Source of the DNA: Burkholderiales bacterium
Lineage (GTDB): Bacteria > Pseudomonadota > Gammaproteobacteria > Burkholderiales > SG8-39
Assembly (NCBI GenBank): GCA_027457185.1
Contig: DAIDTN010000192.1
Location: 1 to 15,955, forward strand
Length of the DNA: 15,955 bases
Reading direction: 5' to 3'
Below are positions 8,077 through 13,788 of this stretch, in pieces; within the stretch, counting starts at the first letter, position 1, and every line of letters begins with the position of its first letter. The notes beneath the pieces are model-generated. The model worked only from the letters and a program-made list of their open reading frames with translations. It did not search any database and had not been told where the DNA came from. A program made the translations under genes and the position numbers.

Positions 8077-8160
8077 CTCGGACTTGGTGTGCGGCGGGCC
8101 GGCACAGCAGGTGAACTTTGCGCGACGCTGGCGGCCCGTCCGCACCACCTACAGTTAGGC
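8077..8160 (-). other. attC-like recombination site after carbonic anhydrase gene
   Basis: GCCTAAC (8160-8154), a perfect R'' box, begins four bases after the carbonic anhydrase TGA. The left arm GGTGGTGCGGACGGGCC (8149-8133) pairs with GGCCCGCCGCACACC (8100-8086) over 15 base pairs if one G and one A of the left arm are left out. Those two extrahelical bases are six pairs apart, as in well-studied attC sites. The loop is 32 bases. The R' end is poor (GTCCGAG at 8083-8077 instead of GTTRRRY), so recombination at this site may be impaired. Confidence 0.72.
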
Positions 8161-8164
8161 AGCC

Positions 8165-8770
8165 TCATGGCGCCAGCGTGCTGACGCTAACCTCAAGATC
8201 ATGGAGTAAGCCGTCGCGAAGGTCGTAGATCCAGCCGTGAATGGCAAGCTGCTGGCCGCGTTCCCACGCTCGAACAACGGTTGGGAGGCCGCTGAGGATA
8301 CGCGTCTGCGCGATGACGTTGAGCTCACACAGACGCTGCCAGCGCGCTTCGTCATCAGGAAGCGACGCAAGTTCGTCAGCATGTAGCTGGCGGATCGCAC
8401 GGACGTGGGCAATCCATCCCTCCAGAGGATCGGTTGTGGGAGGCCCGAAAGCAGCCTGGATTCCACCGCAGCGATAGTGACCACACACGATGATGTGCGA
8501 GATGCGGAGTACGTCTACGGCGTACTGCAAGACTGCCAGGCAGTTTTGATCGTCGGGGCGGACTATATTGCCGACATTGCGGTGGACAAAAAGCTCGCCG
8601 GGCGCAAGGTCGACAATTTCGTTTGCCGGGACGCGACTGTCGGCACAACCGATCCAGAGGTACGCCGGCGATTGAATCGCGCAGAGCCGCTCAAAAAAAT
8701 GAGGGTCGCGGCGGGTTTGCTGTGAGGCCCAAGCCCGGTTATTGGCAAAAAGCTGCGGCAGCAAGCGCAT
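8165..8770 (-). CDS. can: Beta-class carbonic anhydrase
   Basis: It is predicted to interconvert CO2 and bicarbonate in the cytoplasm. The 201-residue protein has all zinc-site residues: Cys42, with catalytic pair Asp44 and Arg46 in GCADSRVP, then His98 and Cys101 in CGHYRCGG. The length and the C-terminal region (AIHGWIYDLRDGLLHDLEV) fit the E. coli Can group. Start ATG 8770 lies only 14 bases after the R' box of the upstream attC and has no good ribosome site. That is common for cassette genes, which are often translated by coupling or from external signals. The stop is four bases before the next attC. Base composition is somewhat lower in GC than the flanking chromosomal genes. I infer it was captured as a cassette rather than inherited as a housekeeping copy. 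Confidence 0.93.
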   Translation of the reverse strand: MRLLPQLFANNRAWASQQTRRDPHFFERLCAIQSPAYLWIGCADSRVPANEIVDLAPGELFVHRNVGNIVRPDDQNCLAVLQYAVDVLRISHIIVCGHYRCGGIQAAFGPPTTDPLEGWIAHVRAIRQLHADELASLPDDEARWQRLCELNVIAQTRILSGLPTVVRAWERGQQLAIHGWIYDLRDGLLHDLEVSVSTLAP

Positions 8771-8783
8771 AAATGATCAAGCT

Positions 8784-8873
8784 GACTAACGTAGAGCCCA
8801 CCGGCGCGCCGAGCGCGGCGCCCGAATAAGCACCGGCGCTGGCAGCGCGTCCGCTTGGGGCGCCATGTTATGC
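8784..8873 (-). other. attC-like recombination site overlapping the antitoxin stop codon
   Basis: On the minus strand GCATAAC (8873-8867) contains the TAA stop of the antitoxin gene; GTTAGTC (8790-8784) closes the site 90 bp away. The left arm GCGCCCCAAGCGGACGCGC pairs imperfectly with the right arm GCGCGCCGGTGGGCTC, with a bulged A in CGG(A)CG and an extra C before AAGCGG. The inner part (AGCGCC / GGCGCC) can extend the hairpin. Stop-codon overlap with the R'' box is typical of integron cassettes. Boxes are near-consensus, not perfect. Confidence 0.7.
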
Positions 8874-9128
8874 CGCAGACTCAAGCGGAACCTCCCAACC
8901 TGGGAAGACGAGCACTGCCGGATGACCCTTGAGCGCCTTAGCGAGTACCTTTGCCCGCTCAACCCCGAGGTTAACCCGGCCGTTCTCGATGGCGGACAGG
9001 GTGGCCTGAGAAATTCCTGTGAGTTCGGCAAGCTGGCTTTGGCTAAGCTCCTGCAACTCGCGAAGGACACGCACGGACTCGGCTACGGAGACGTCAACGC
9101 GCTTCTTGGCAGGACGAAACTCTTTCAA
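8868..9128 (-). CDS. XRE-family antitoxin of a type II toxin-antitoxin pair
   Basis: The 86-residue protein carries a Cro/C1-type helix-turn-helix: SQSQLAELTGISQATLSAIE at about residues 33-52, then NGRVNLGVERAKVLAKAL. The C-terminal segment HPAVLVFPGWEV is typical of antitoxins paired with RelE/HigB-like toxins. Role by family: binds its operator and neutralises the toxin. The start is a TTG at 9128, with AGAGG seven bases upstream and the toxin-frame stop (9130-9132) just before; no in-frame ATG fits. The toxin frame upstream is truncated and carries a stop codon, so this antitoxin appears orphaned here. The gene's own TAA lies within the attC at 8784-8873, marking it as a cassette gene. 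Confidence 0.88.
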   Translation of the reverse strand: MKEFRPAKKRVDVSVAESVRVLRELQELSQSQLAELTGISQATLSAIENGRVNLGVERAKVLAKALKGHPAVLVFPGWEVPLESAA

Positions 9129-9129
9129 T

Positions 9130-9270
9130 TCAGGACCTCTTATAGTCGTGAGGGGTAACTTGTATAACCTGTACCAATAGCGTATCAGCGACGACGCGGT
9201 ATATAACCCGTTATTGCAGCCCAAGTCGCGACGAGCGGTAGCCTTTCCATTCGCCGGCCAAGGCTTCATC
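9130..9270 (-). pseudogene. Remnant of a RelE/ParE-superfamily toxin
   Basis: The frame reads DEALAGEWKGYRSSRLGLQ, then TAA (9213-9211), then RVIYRVVADTLLVQVIQVTP and HDYKRS with a TGA at 9132-9130. This is clearly the C-terminal half of a RelE/HigB-like mRNA interferase: WKGYRSSRL, the VIYRV strand and the final TPHDY are conserved there. Relatives usually have Tyr, Trp or Phe where the TAA stands. The N-terminal 40 or so residues are missing; the upstream DNA is half an attC site. It sits directly before the antitoxin, the usual toxin-first order. Almost surely non-functional. Confidence 0.78.
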
Positions 9271-9367
9271 GCGCGGTGTCCGTGTTGTCGATGGATGGGT
9301 TAGCCGCTGGCCTGTACTGCGTTTTCTCTTTGTTCCAGCGATCTGCTTCGTTACCTTTTTTGGACAT
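9266..9367 (-). CDS. Short reading frame ending in an attC half-site
   Basis: The 33-residue frame starts MSKKGNEADRWNKEKTQYRP and ends AANPSIDNTDTAR. Only a weak ribosome site precedes the ATG at 9367. The ANPSI portion is what results from reading through GGCTAACCCATCCATCGAC, the start of an attC. The first 21 residues may be the end of a lost cassette gene. I do not recognise a family, and it may not be expressed. Confidence 0.3.
   Translation of the reverse strand: MSKKGNEADRWNKEKTQYRPAANPSIDNTDTAR
9271..9305 (-). other. Left half of an attC site (R'' box and left arm)
   Basis: On the minus strand GGCTAAC (9305-9299) is followed by CCATCC and a left-arm-like stretch ATCGACAACACGGACACCG, containing the same CGGAC as the other two sites. 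No matching right arm or GTTRRRY follows; the toxin frame starts instead. I recognise GCTAACCCATCCATCGA as a common opening of cassette attC sites, from memory only. It reads as a deletion junction between an attC and the middle of the toxin gene. Confidence 0.55.
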
Positions 9368-9390
9368 TAGATCATTTTCTAAGTCGATGT

Positions 9391-9410
9391 CAGCCGGCCC
9401 GGCTGTTTTT
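9391..9410 (+). terminator. Intrinsic terminator-like hairpin, plus strand
   Basis: CAGCCG-GCC-CGGCTG (9391-9405) is followed by TTTTT (9406-9410). The orientation suits plus-strand transcripts, but no plus-strand gene lies just upstream. It would shield the minus-strand DUF2905 gene from antisense reading. On the minus strand the hairpin has no T-tract. Confidence 0.5.
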
Positions 9411-9424
9411 CTATCGAGCGCCGT

Positions 9425-9619
9425 TCAGATGATACGCGTAAGCAGCGTCAGCGCGAACGACAGCAGGATGGTGGTGGTGAAGGGCAGGTAGTAGTCGCGG
9501 CCCTTGTAGCGCAGGGTGATGTCGCCCGGCAGGTGGCCGAGGCTGTACTTGCCTTGGCGCGGGGTCCACAGGCTCAACACGGCCACCGCGACGATCAGGG
9601 TCAGAATCCACTTCAGCAT
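9425..9619 (-). CDS. DUF2905 family small membrane protein
   Basis: The 64-residue protein has two membrane segments (about 4-18 and 48-62). The central signature LGHLPGDITLRYKGRDYYLP followed by FTTTILLS is the DUF2905 pattern of GrLPGDi...ykgrdfyfP.tssillS. Function unknown. The ATG at 9619 fits the family N terminus (MLKWILTLIV) although no ribosome site is obvious. TACAAT ten bases or so before the start could be a -10 element, which would give a very short leader. It is divergent from the YfcG-like gene, 50 bases away. It probably belongs to the conserved chromosome, with the accessory segment starting just beyond its stop. Confidence 0.88.
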   Translation of the reverse strand: MLKWILTLIVAVAVLSLWTPRQGKYSLGHLPGDITLRYKGRDYYLPFTTTILLSFALTLLTRII

Positions 9620-9669
9620 GGAATCATTGTAAACTGCCCGCCACGGGAAAGAACGGACAGGGAGAAAAA

Positions 9670-10287
9670 ATGATCGATCTCTACACCTGGAAGACGCCCA
9701 ACGGGCGCAAGGTTTCGGTGATGCTGGAGGAATGCGGCCTCGCCTACAACACGCACGCGATCGACATCGGCAAGGGCGAGCAGTTCACGCCGCAGTTCCT
9801 CGCGCTCAACCCGAACGCAAAAATCCCCGCGCTCACCGACTCAAACGGCCCGGATGGAACGCCGATCACCCTGTTCGAATCCGGCGCGATACTGATTTAT
9901 CTTGCCGCAAAGACCGGCAAGTTCCTGCCCGCGTCCGACCGTGGCAAATACCTGGCCTTGCAGTGGCTGATGTTCCAGATGGGCGGCGTCGGTCCGATGT
10001 TCGGCCAGGTGCACCATTTCCTGCGCGCGGCCAAGGAACCGGTGGCCTACGCCATCGAGCGCTACACCAAGGAGAAAGACCGCCTCTACGGCGTGCTGGA
10101 TAAGCGTCTGGGAGAAGCGGCGTATCTCGCCGGCGAATATTCCATCGCCGACATCGCCACCTATCCCTGGGTGGCGCGGCACGAGTGGCACAAGACCGAG
10201 CTCGGCGACTTTCCCAACGTCAAACGCTGGTACGACGCCATCAGCGCACGCCCGGCTGTTCAGCGCGGCATGGCGGTTCCGACGTAG
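9670..10287 (+). CDS. yfcG: YfcG-like glutathione transferase / disulfide reductase
   Basis: The 205-residue cytoplasmic protein starts MIDLYTWKTPNGRKVSVMLE. Thr9 and Asn11 correspond to the residues that contact glutathione in E. coli YfcG, which lacks the usual catalytic Tyr/Ser/Cys and shows glutathione-dependent disulfide reductase activity. NPNAKIPAL (cis-proline loop) and LFESGAILIYLAAKTG (gamma-glutamyl contact) follow. The C-terminal domain has WLMFQMGGVGPMFGQ, strongly typical of the Nu-class (YfcG/YghU) group, and YSIADIATYPWV. The ATG is preceded by AGGGAG with six-base spacing. It is followed after 14 bases by an alpha/beta hydrolase that is probably cotranscribed. The natural substrate is unknown. 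Confidence 0.93.
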   Translation: MIDLYTWKTPNGRKVSVMLEECGLAYNTHAIDIGKGEQFTPQFLALNPNAKIPALTDSNGPDGTPITLFESGAILIYLAAKTGKFLPASDRGKYLALQWLMFQMGGVGPMFGQVHHFLRAAKEPVAYAIERYTKEKDRLYGVLDKRLGEAAYLAGEYSIADIATYPWVARHEWHKTELGDFPNVKRWYDAISARPAVQRGMAVPT

Positions 10288-10301
10288 ACGCCGCGCCGGC
10301 G

Positions 10302-11126
10302 ATGGGAATATCTTCTGACTCCGGTGTCGCGCAGCAACTCGAAATTATCGAGGCCGCGCCGCCCGGAGGCGGCAGCGGACGGCCGCTGCTGTTCGTGCAC
10401 GGCGCGTTCGCCGGCGCCTGGTGCTGGTCCAAGCATTTCCTGCCTTATTTCGCCGAACAGGGCTTTCGCGCTTGCGCCGTGAGCCTGAGTGGCCACGGCG
10501 GCAGCCCGGGGCGCGAGCGGCTCGATTGGCTTTCGATCGCCGATTATGTGCGCGACCTGGAGCAGGCGGTCGACACCGTTGGCGGCGACCCGGTGCTCAT
10601 CGGTCATTCCATGGGCGGTTTCGTGGTGCAGAAATACCTGGAGCGCGCTGCCGCTCCGGGCGTGGTACTCATGGCTTCAGTGCCGCCGCAGGGACTGCTG
10701 TCGGCTTCGATCGCGCTGGCGTTCTCCAATCCGGGCCTGTTCGCCGACATCAACTCGATGCTGCACCGCGGCCGCGCCTCGCTCGCGACGCTGCAGCACG
10801 CCCTGTTCGCGGGCCCGGTCGCGCTGGACGAACTGCAGGCGTATTACCGCCTGATGCAGCCGGAATCGCAGCGCGCGATGTGGGACATGACTTTTTTCGA
10901 TCTGCCGCAGCCCGCGCGCGAGCGCTGTCCGCCGCTGCTGGTGCTGGGCGCCGAGGGCGACATCCTGGTGCCGCCGGCGCAGGCGGAGCAGGCCGCGCGC
11001 ACCTACGGCACGCAGGCGGAGATCTTTCCCGGCATGGGGCATGTGATGATGCTCGAGGCCCGCTGGCAGAACGTGGCCGACCGCATTATCGAGTGGCTGC
11101 GAAGATTGAGGTTCGACCAGGACTAG
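10302..11126 (+). CDS. Alpha/beta hydrolase
   Basis: The 274-residue protein has a complete triad: nucleophile Ser103 in GHSMGG, Asp220 in GAEGDILVP and His247 in PGMGHVMMLE, with the oxyanion loop HGAFAGAWCW near residue 31. It resembles the esterase/lipase group annotated from its fold; the substrate is unknown. No signal peptide is seen, so it is probably cytoplasmic. The start ATG at 10302 lacks a clear ribosome site; in-frame sequence upstream overlaps the GST gene in another frame, so earlier starts are unlikely. It ends ten bases from the convergent marC-like gene, with a GC-rich palindrome between them. Confidence 0.9.
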   Translation: MGISSDSGVAQQLEIIEAAPPGGGSGRPLLFVHGAFAGAWCWSKHFLPYFAEQGFRACAVSLSGHGGSPGRERLDWLSIADYVRDLEQAVDTVGGDPVLIGHSMGGFVVQKYLERAAAPGVVLMASVPPQGLLSASIALAFSNPGLFADINSMLHRGRASLATLQHALFAGPVALDELQAYYRLMQPESQRAMWDMTFFDLPQPARERCPPLLVLGAEGDILVPPAQAEQAARTYGTQAEIFPGMGHVMMLEARWQNVADRIIEWLRRLRFDQD

Positions 11127-11130
11127 ACCG

Positions 11131-11146
11131 GCCGCGCTAGCGCGGC
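11131..11146. repeat. Perfect 16-bp palindrome between convergent genes
   Basis: GCCGCGCTAGCGCGGC lies between the hydrolase stop (11126) and the marC-like gene and contains that gene's TAG stop. It could act as a bidirectional stem at the 3' ends, but there is no T-tract on either side, so an intrinsic terminator is not supported. Confidence 0.45.
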
Positions 11147-11733
11147 AGCTGCACGATGAACCGCTGTATTCCCGCGAGCAGCATTTGGACCGCAATCGCC
11201 GTGAGCACCAAACCCATCAGGCGTTCCATCGCGATCACGCCGCGCCTGCCGATCAAGCCGCTGATGCGCTGCGCCGAAACCATCACCAGCGTGGTTGCCA
11301 GCATGGCGAGGCTGAGCGCCGCCACCCAGTCGAGCACGCGCTGCGGCTCGCGCGACACCAGCAGCAGCACCGTGGCGAGAGCGGACGGTCCGGCGATGGC
11401 CGGGATCGCCAGCGGTACGATGAACGTGCCCGTGTCGCCCGGCTCGGCGTGCACGGCGTCGCTATGCGGGAACGCCATGCGCAGCGCGATCAGAAAAAGG
11501 ATCAATCCACCGGCGATCGCCAGCGCATTGTCCGACAGCCGCAGCAAATGCATGAATTTATCGCCGCCGAACATGAACGCGAGCAGCACCGCGTAGGCAA
11601 TGGCGCATTCGCGCAGTACGACCCGGGTGCGCGCGCCCTGCTCGACGTTTTTCAGCACCGAGATCACCAGCGGCATATTGCCGAAGGGGTCCAGCACCAG
11701 GATCAGCAATATGGTGGCGGAAACGATATCCAC
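11137..11733 (-). CDS. marC: MarC family (UPF0056) integral membrane protein
   Basis: The 198-residue inner-membrane protein has about six hydrophobic segments. It opens with the family signature LILVLDPFGNMPLVISVLK and has PLAIPAIAGPSALATVLLL in the middle, both strongly conserved in MarC proteins. The function of the family is not established; early claims of a role in multiple antibiotic resistance were not upheld. The start is a GTG at 11733 (MDIVSATILL) with only a weak AAGA upstream, nine bases after the methyltransferase stop, so translation may be coupled. It and the methyltransferase form a likely operon. Confidence 0.93.
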   Translation of the reverse strand: MDIVSATILLILVLDPFGNMPLVISVLKNVEQGARTRVVLRECAIAYAVLLAFMFGGDKFMHLLRLSDNALAIAGGLILFLIALRMAFPHSDAVHAEPGDTGTFIVPLAIPAIAGPSALATVLLLVSREPQRVLDWVAALSLAMLATTLVMVSAQRISGLIGRRGVIAMERLMGLVLTAIAVQMLLAGIQRFIVQLPR

Positions 11734-11742
11734 GGCGAAATC

Positions 11743-12891
11743 TTAAAGTGACGCGCGCCGGTCGCCGTCGGCGAAGCCGATCAGCGGCGCGGCGTAGTTT
11801 TTGCCCAAAGCGATGACCTTGAACAATTCGCCCATCTCGGAAGGCGAGAGCAGTTGTTGCGCCGCGGCCGCCTGCGGCACATAGGCCATCGTATCCTCGG
11901 GCGAGGTGCGCAGGATGATGTCGGTGATGCCGCAGTTGATCAGGAACTGCGCCTGGCCGGTGTAGCCCAGCAGTGCCAGCCCGGCGTCCGTGCCGGCCTG
12001 TGCCACGGCGCTGAAATCGATATGGCTGGTGATGTCCTGCAGTCCGGGCAGGAAAAAAGGATCGGCATGCGCGCGATGGCGGTAGTGGCACATCAGCGTG
12101 CCCTCGCTGCGCTGCGCATGGTAGTACTCGTGCGCCGGAAAACCGTAGTCTATGAGCAGGATCACGCCGCGCGCCATCGCCTGCGCCAGCGTGCTGACGA
12201 AGCCACGCGCGATCAGCTGGATCTCGGTCTGATAGCCTTCGGGCAACTGCAGCGCCGCGGCAGCCAAGCGCAATGGCGCAGCAGCCGGCCGCCAGGCCCA
12301 GGCGAAGGCTTCGTCCTTCAGGCTGACTCCGGCCTCCTCCACGCCGGCTGCGCCGGTCCTGACCAGGTGCACCGGCATCGCATCCAGTACTTCGTTGGCG
12401 ATGATCAGGCCCTGATACAGCGTCGGCAGCCGGTTGAGCCAGATCACGCGCTCCAGCAGCTGCGGCACCTTCAGCGCGAGCAGATCGCGCTCGCGCTCGC
12501 GCAGGTCGGGGCTGACTTCGAGGATGTAGTAATTGCGCGGCAGCCGCCCCACGAGTTCGAGTTCGGTCAGCAGGGATGCGGCGAGCGCGCCGGAGCAGGC
12601 ACCAATTTCCAGAATCTGATCCAGCCCCGATTCCAGCACCTGCGCCACTTGGCGCGCCAGCGTCTGGCCGAAGAGCGGAGTCATTTCGGGCGCAGTGATG
12701 AAATCGCCCTCGCGCCCGAGTTTTCTCGCGCCGGCGGTGTAATAGCCCAGGCCCGGCGCGTACAGCGCAAGCTCCATGTAGCGCGCAAACGGGATCCAGC
12801 CGGCGCTGGCGGCGATCTCGCTGCTAATCAGCGCGATGAGCTTTTCGCTGTGTGCCAGCGCATCGGCCGAAGGGGTGGGTAGGTCGGACAT
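11743..12891 (-). CDS. MidA/NDUFAF7-type SAM-dependent methyltransferase (DUF185)
   Basis: The 382-residue protein belongs to the family whose mitochondrial member methylates an arginine of a complex I subunit. Visible signatures: IPFARYMELALYAPGLGYY (about 33-51), GDFITAPEMTPLFG (62-75), the SAM-binding loop LEIGACSGALA (94-104, with Ala-Cys where Gly-Ser or similar often occurs), ANEVLDAMPVHLV, LIDYGFPAHEYYH and DITSHIDFSAVA. These appear in the expected order and the length is normal. The target in bacteria is not established. The start ATG at 12891 has no strong ribosome site. It is divergent from the pteridine reductase gene across a hairpin-rich spacer and is followed by the marC-like gene. 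Confidence 0.92.
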   Translation of the reverse strand: MSDLPTPSADALAHSEKLIALISSEIAASAGWIPFARYMELALYAPGLGYYTAGARKLGREGDFITAPEMTPLFGQTLARQVAQVLESGLDQILEIGACSGALAASLLTELELVGRLPRNYYILEVSPDLRERERDLLALKVPQLLERVIWLNRLPTLYQGLIIANEVLDAMPVHLVRTGAAGVEEAGVSLKDEAFAWAWRPAAAPLRLAAAALQLPEGYQTEIQLIARGFVSTLAQAMARGVILLIDYGFPAHEYYHAQRSEGTLMCHYRHRAHADPFFLPGLQDITSHIDFSAVAQAGTDAGLALLGYTGQAQFLINCGITDIILRTSPEDTMAYVPQAAAAQQLLSPSEMGELFKVIALGKNYAAPLIGFADGDRRASL

Positions 12892-12942
12892 GTTCGAGAT
12901 AGGGAAACGCTAACTTGGGGGATTTACGCCCGAAGGTCTCGA

Positions 12943-13006
12943 TCCCGCTTGACGGGAAAGTCCCCTCGGGGGACAAGGGGGCATGGCTACCTTGTTCATA
13001 CCATGC
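12943..13006. repeat. Three consecutive inverted repeats in a divergent intergenic region
   Basis: TCCCG-CTTGA-CGGGA (12943-12957), GTCCCC-TCG-GGGGAC (12960-12974) and GCATGG...CCATGC (12981-13006, 14-base loop) stand in a row between two divergently transcribed genes. They could be operators, RNA hairpins in the leader of either gene, or a dispersed palindromic element. TAAAAT at 13024-13029 could be a -10 for the plus-strand gene, but no good -35 is seen. Confidence 0.5.
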
Positions 13007-13038
13007 ATAGTGCGCGAATCCGGTAAAATCTTCAAATC

Positions 13039-13788
13039 ATGCCGGCGCAACTGCAAAACAAGACCATCCTCGTTACCGGCGCGGCGAAGCGCGTCGGCGC
13101 GGCGATCGCGCGGCGGCTGCACCGGGCCGGCGCCAGGCTGGCGCTGCACTATCACGTATCGGAGCGCGAAGCGCATGCGCTGCAGTCCTAACTCAACCTG
13201 CAGCGCGCCCAATCGGTGATCCTGGTGAAGGCCGATTTGCTGGAGAGCAGCGGCCTCGCGGAAATAGTGAAGACCTGCGTCGAGCGCCTCGGTTCGCTCG
13301 ATGCGCTGGTCAACAACGCCTCCGCATTCTACCCTACGCCAGTAGGCGCCATAGACGAGCGCGACTGGGACACGCTGGTCGGCGCCAATCTGAAGGCGCC
13401 TCTGTTCCTGTCCCAGGCAGCCGCGCCGCACCTGAGGAAAAGCGGCGGCTGCATCGTCAACATCACCGACATCCACGCCGAGCGGCCGCTGAAGAACTAT
13501 GTGGTCTACAGCATCGCCAAGGCGGGCCTCGCCGGTCTGACTCGATCGCTGGCGCGCGAGCTCGGGCCCGAAGTGCGCGTCAACGGGGTCGCGCCCGGAC
13601 CCATCGTCTGGCCCGAGGACGGCTCCTTCGACGAGGTGACCCGCCAGCGCGTGATATCGCACACGCTGCTGAAGCGCATCGGCGAACCCGATGACATCGC
13701 CCGCGCGGTCTACTACCTGATCGCCGACGCGCCCTACGTAACAGGCCAGATCATCGCAGTAGACGGCGGGCGCTCCGTTAATTTGTGA
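13039..13788 (+). pseudogene. Pteridine reductase (SDR) interrupted by an in-frame TAA
   Basis: The full frame would give 249 residues, the normal size for FolM/PTR1-like reductases that use NADPH to reduce dihydropteridines. The cofactor motif TGAAKRVG is at residues 13-20 (the Arg is characteristic of pteridine reductases). Then come LVNNASAFYPTP near 90 and the catalytic Tyr157-Lys161 in YSIAK, then a normal C terminus VTGQIIAVDGGRSVNL. Codon 51 (13189-13191) is TAA in HALQS-stop-LNLQ, where relatives usually have Glu; GAA to TAA is one change. Both sides are in the same frame. The part after a possible GTG restart at 13216 lacks the cofactor loop. It overlaps ttcA by one base (TGATG). Either a true nonsense mutation or a base-call error. 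Confidence 0.8.

Larger units (their letters stand above)
7711..9305 (-). mobile_element. Integron gene-cassette array without integrase (CALIN-like)
   Basis: Three compact genes on one strand are separated by attC-like sites, each at or just after a stop codon. The order in transcription is half attC, toxin remnant plus antitoxin, attC, carbonic anhydrase, attC, ABM monooxygenase, short attC. The left arms of the first three sites all contain CGGAC, matching the usual attC L'' box, with an A that is unpaired in the two sites whose right arm is present. Genes are packed with little space and mostly lack strong ribosome sites. No intI gene or attI site is seen, so this is either a cluster lacking an integrase or a fragment of a larger array. 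The outer limits are my estimate. Confidence 0.72.

Noticed and set aside
9425..11126. An integrase or attI site on the upstream side of the array
   Set aside because: The genes here are DUF2905, a YfcG-like GST and a hydrolase; no tyrosine recombinase motifs were seen in any frame.
11854..12882. Long plus-strand frame opposite the MidA-type methyltransferase
   Set aside because: Shadow of a gene whose family signatures appear in the right order on the minus strand.
13216..13788. Separate short SDR gene starting at GTG 13216
   Set aside because: It lacks the cofactor-binding loop, which lies in the same frame upstream of the TAA, and has no ribosome site; better seen as half of one gene.
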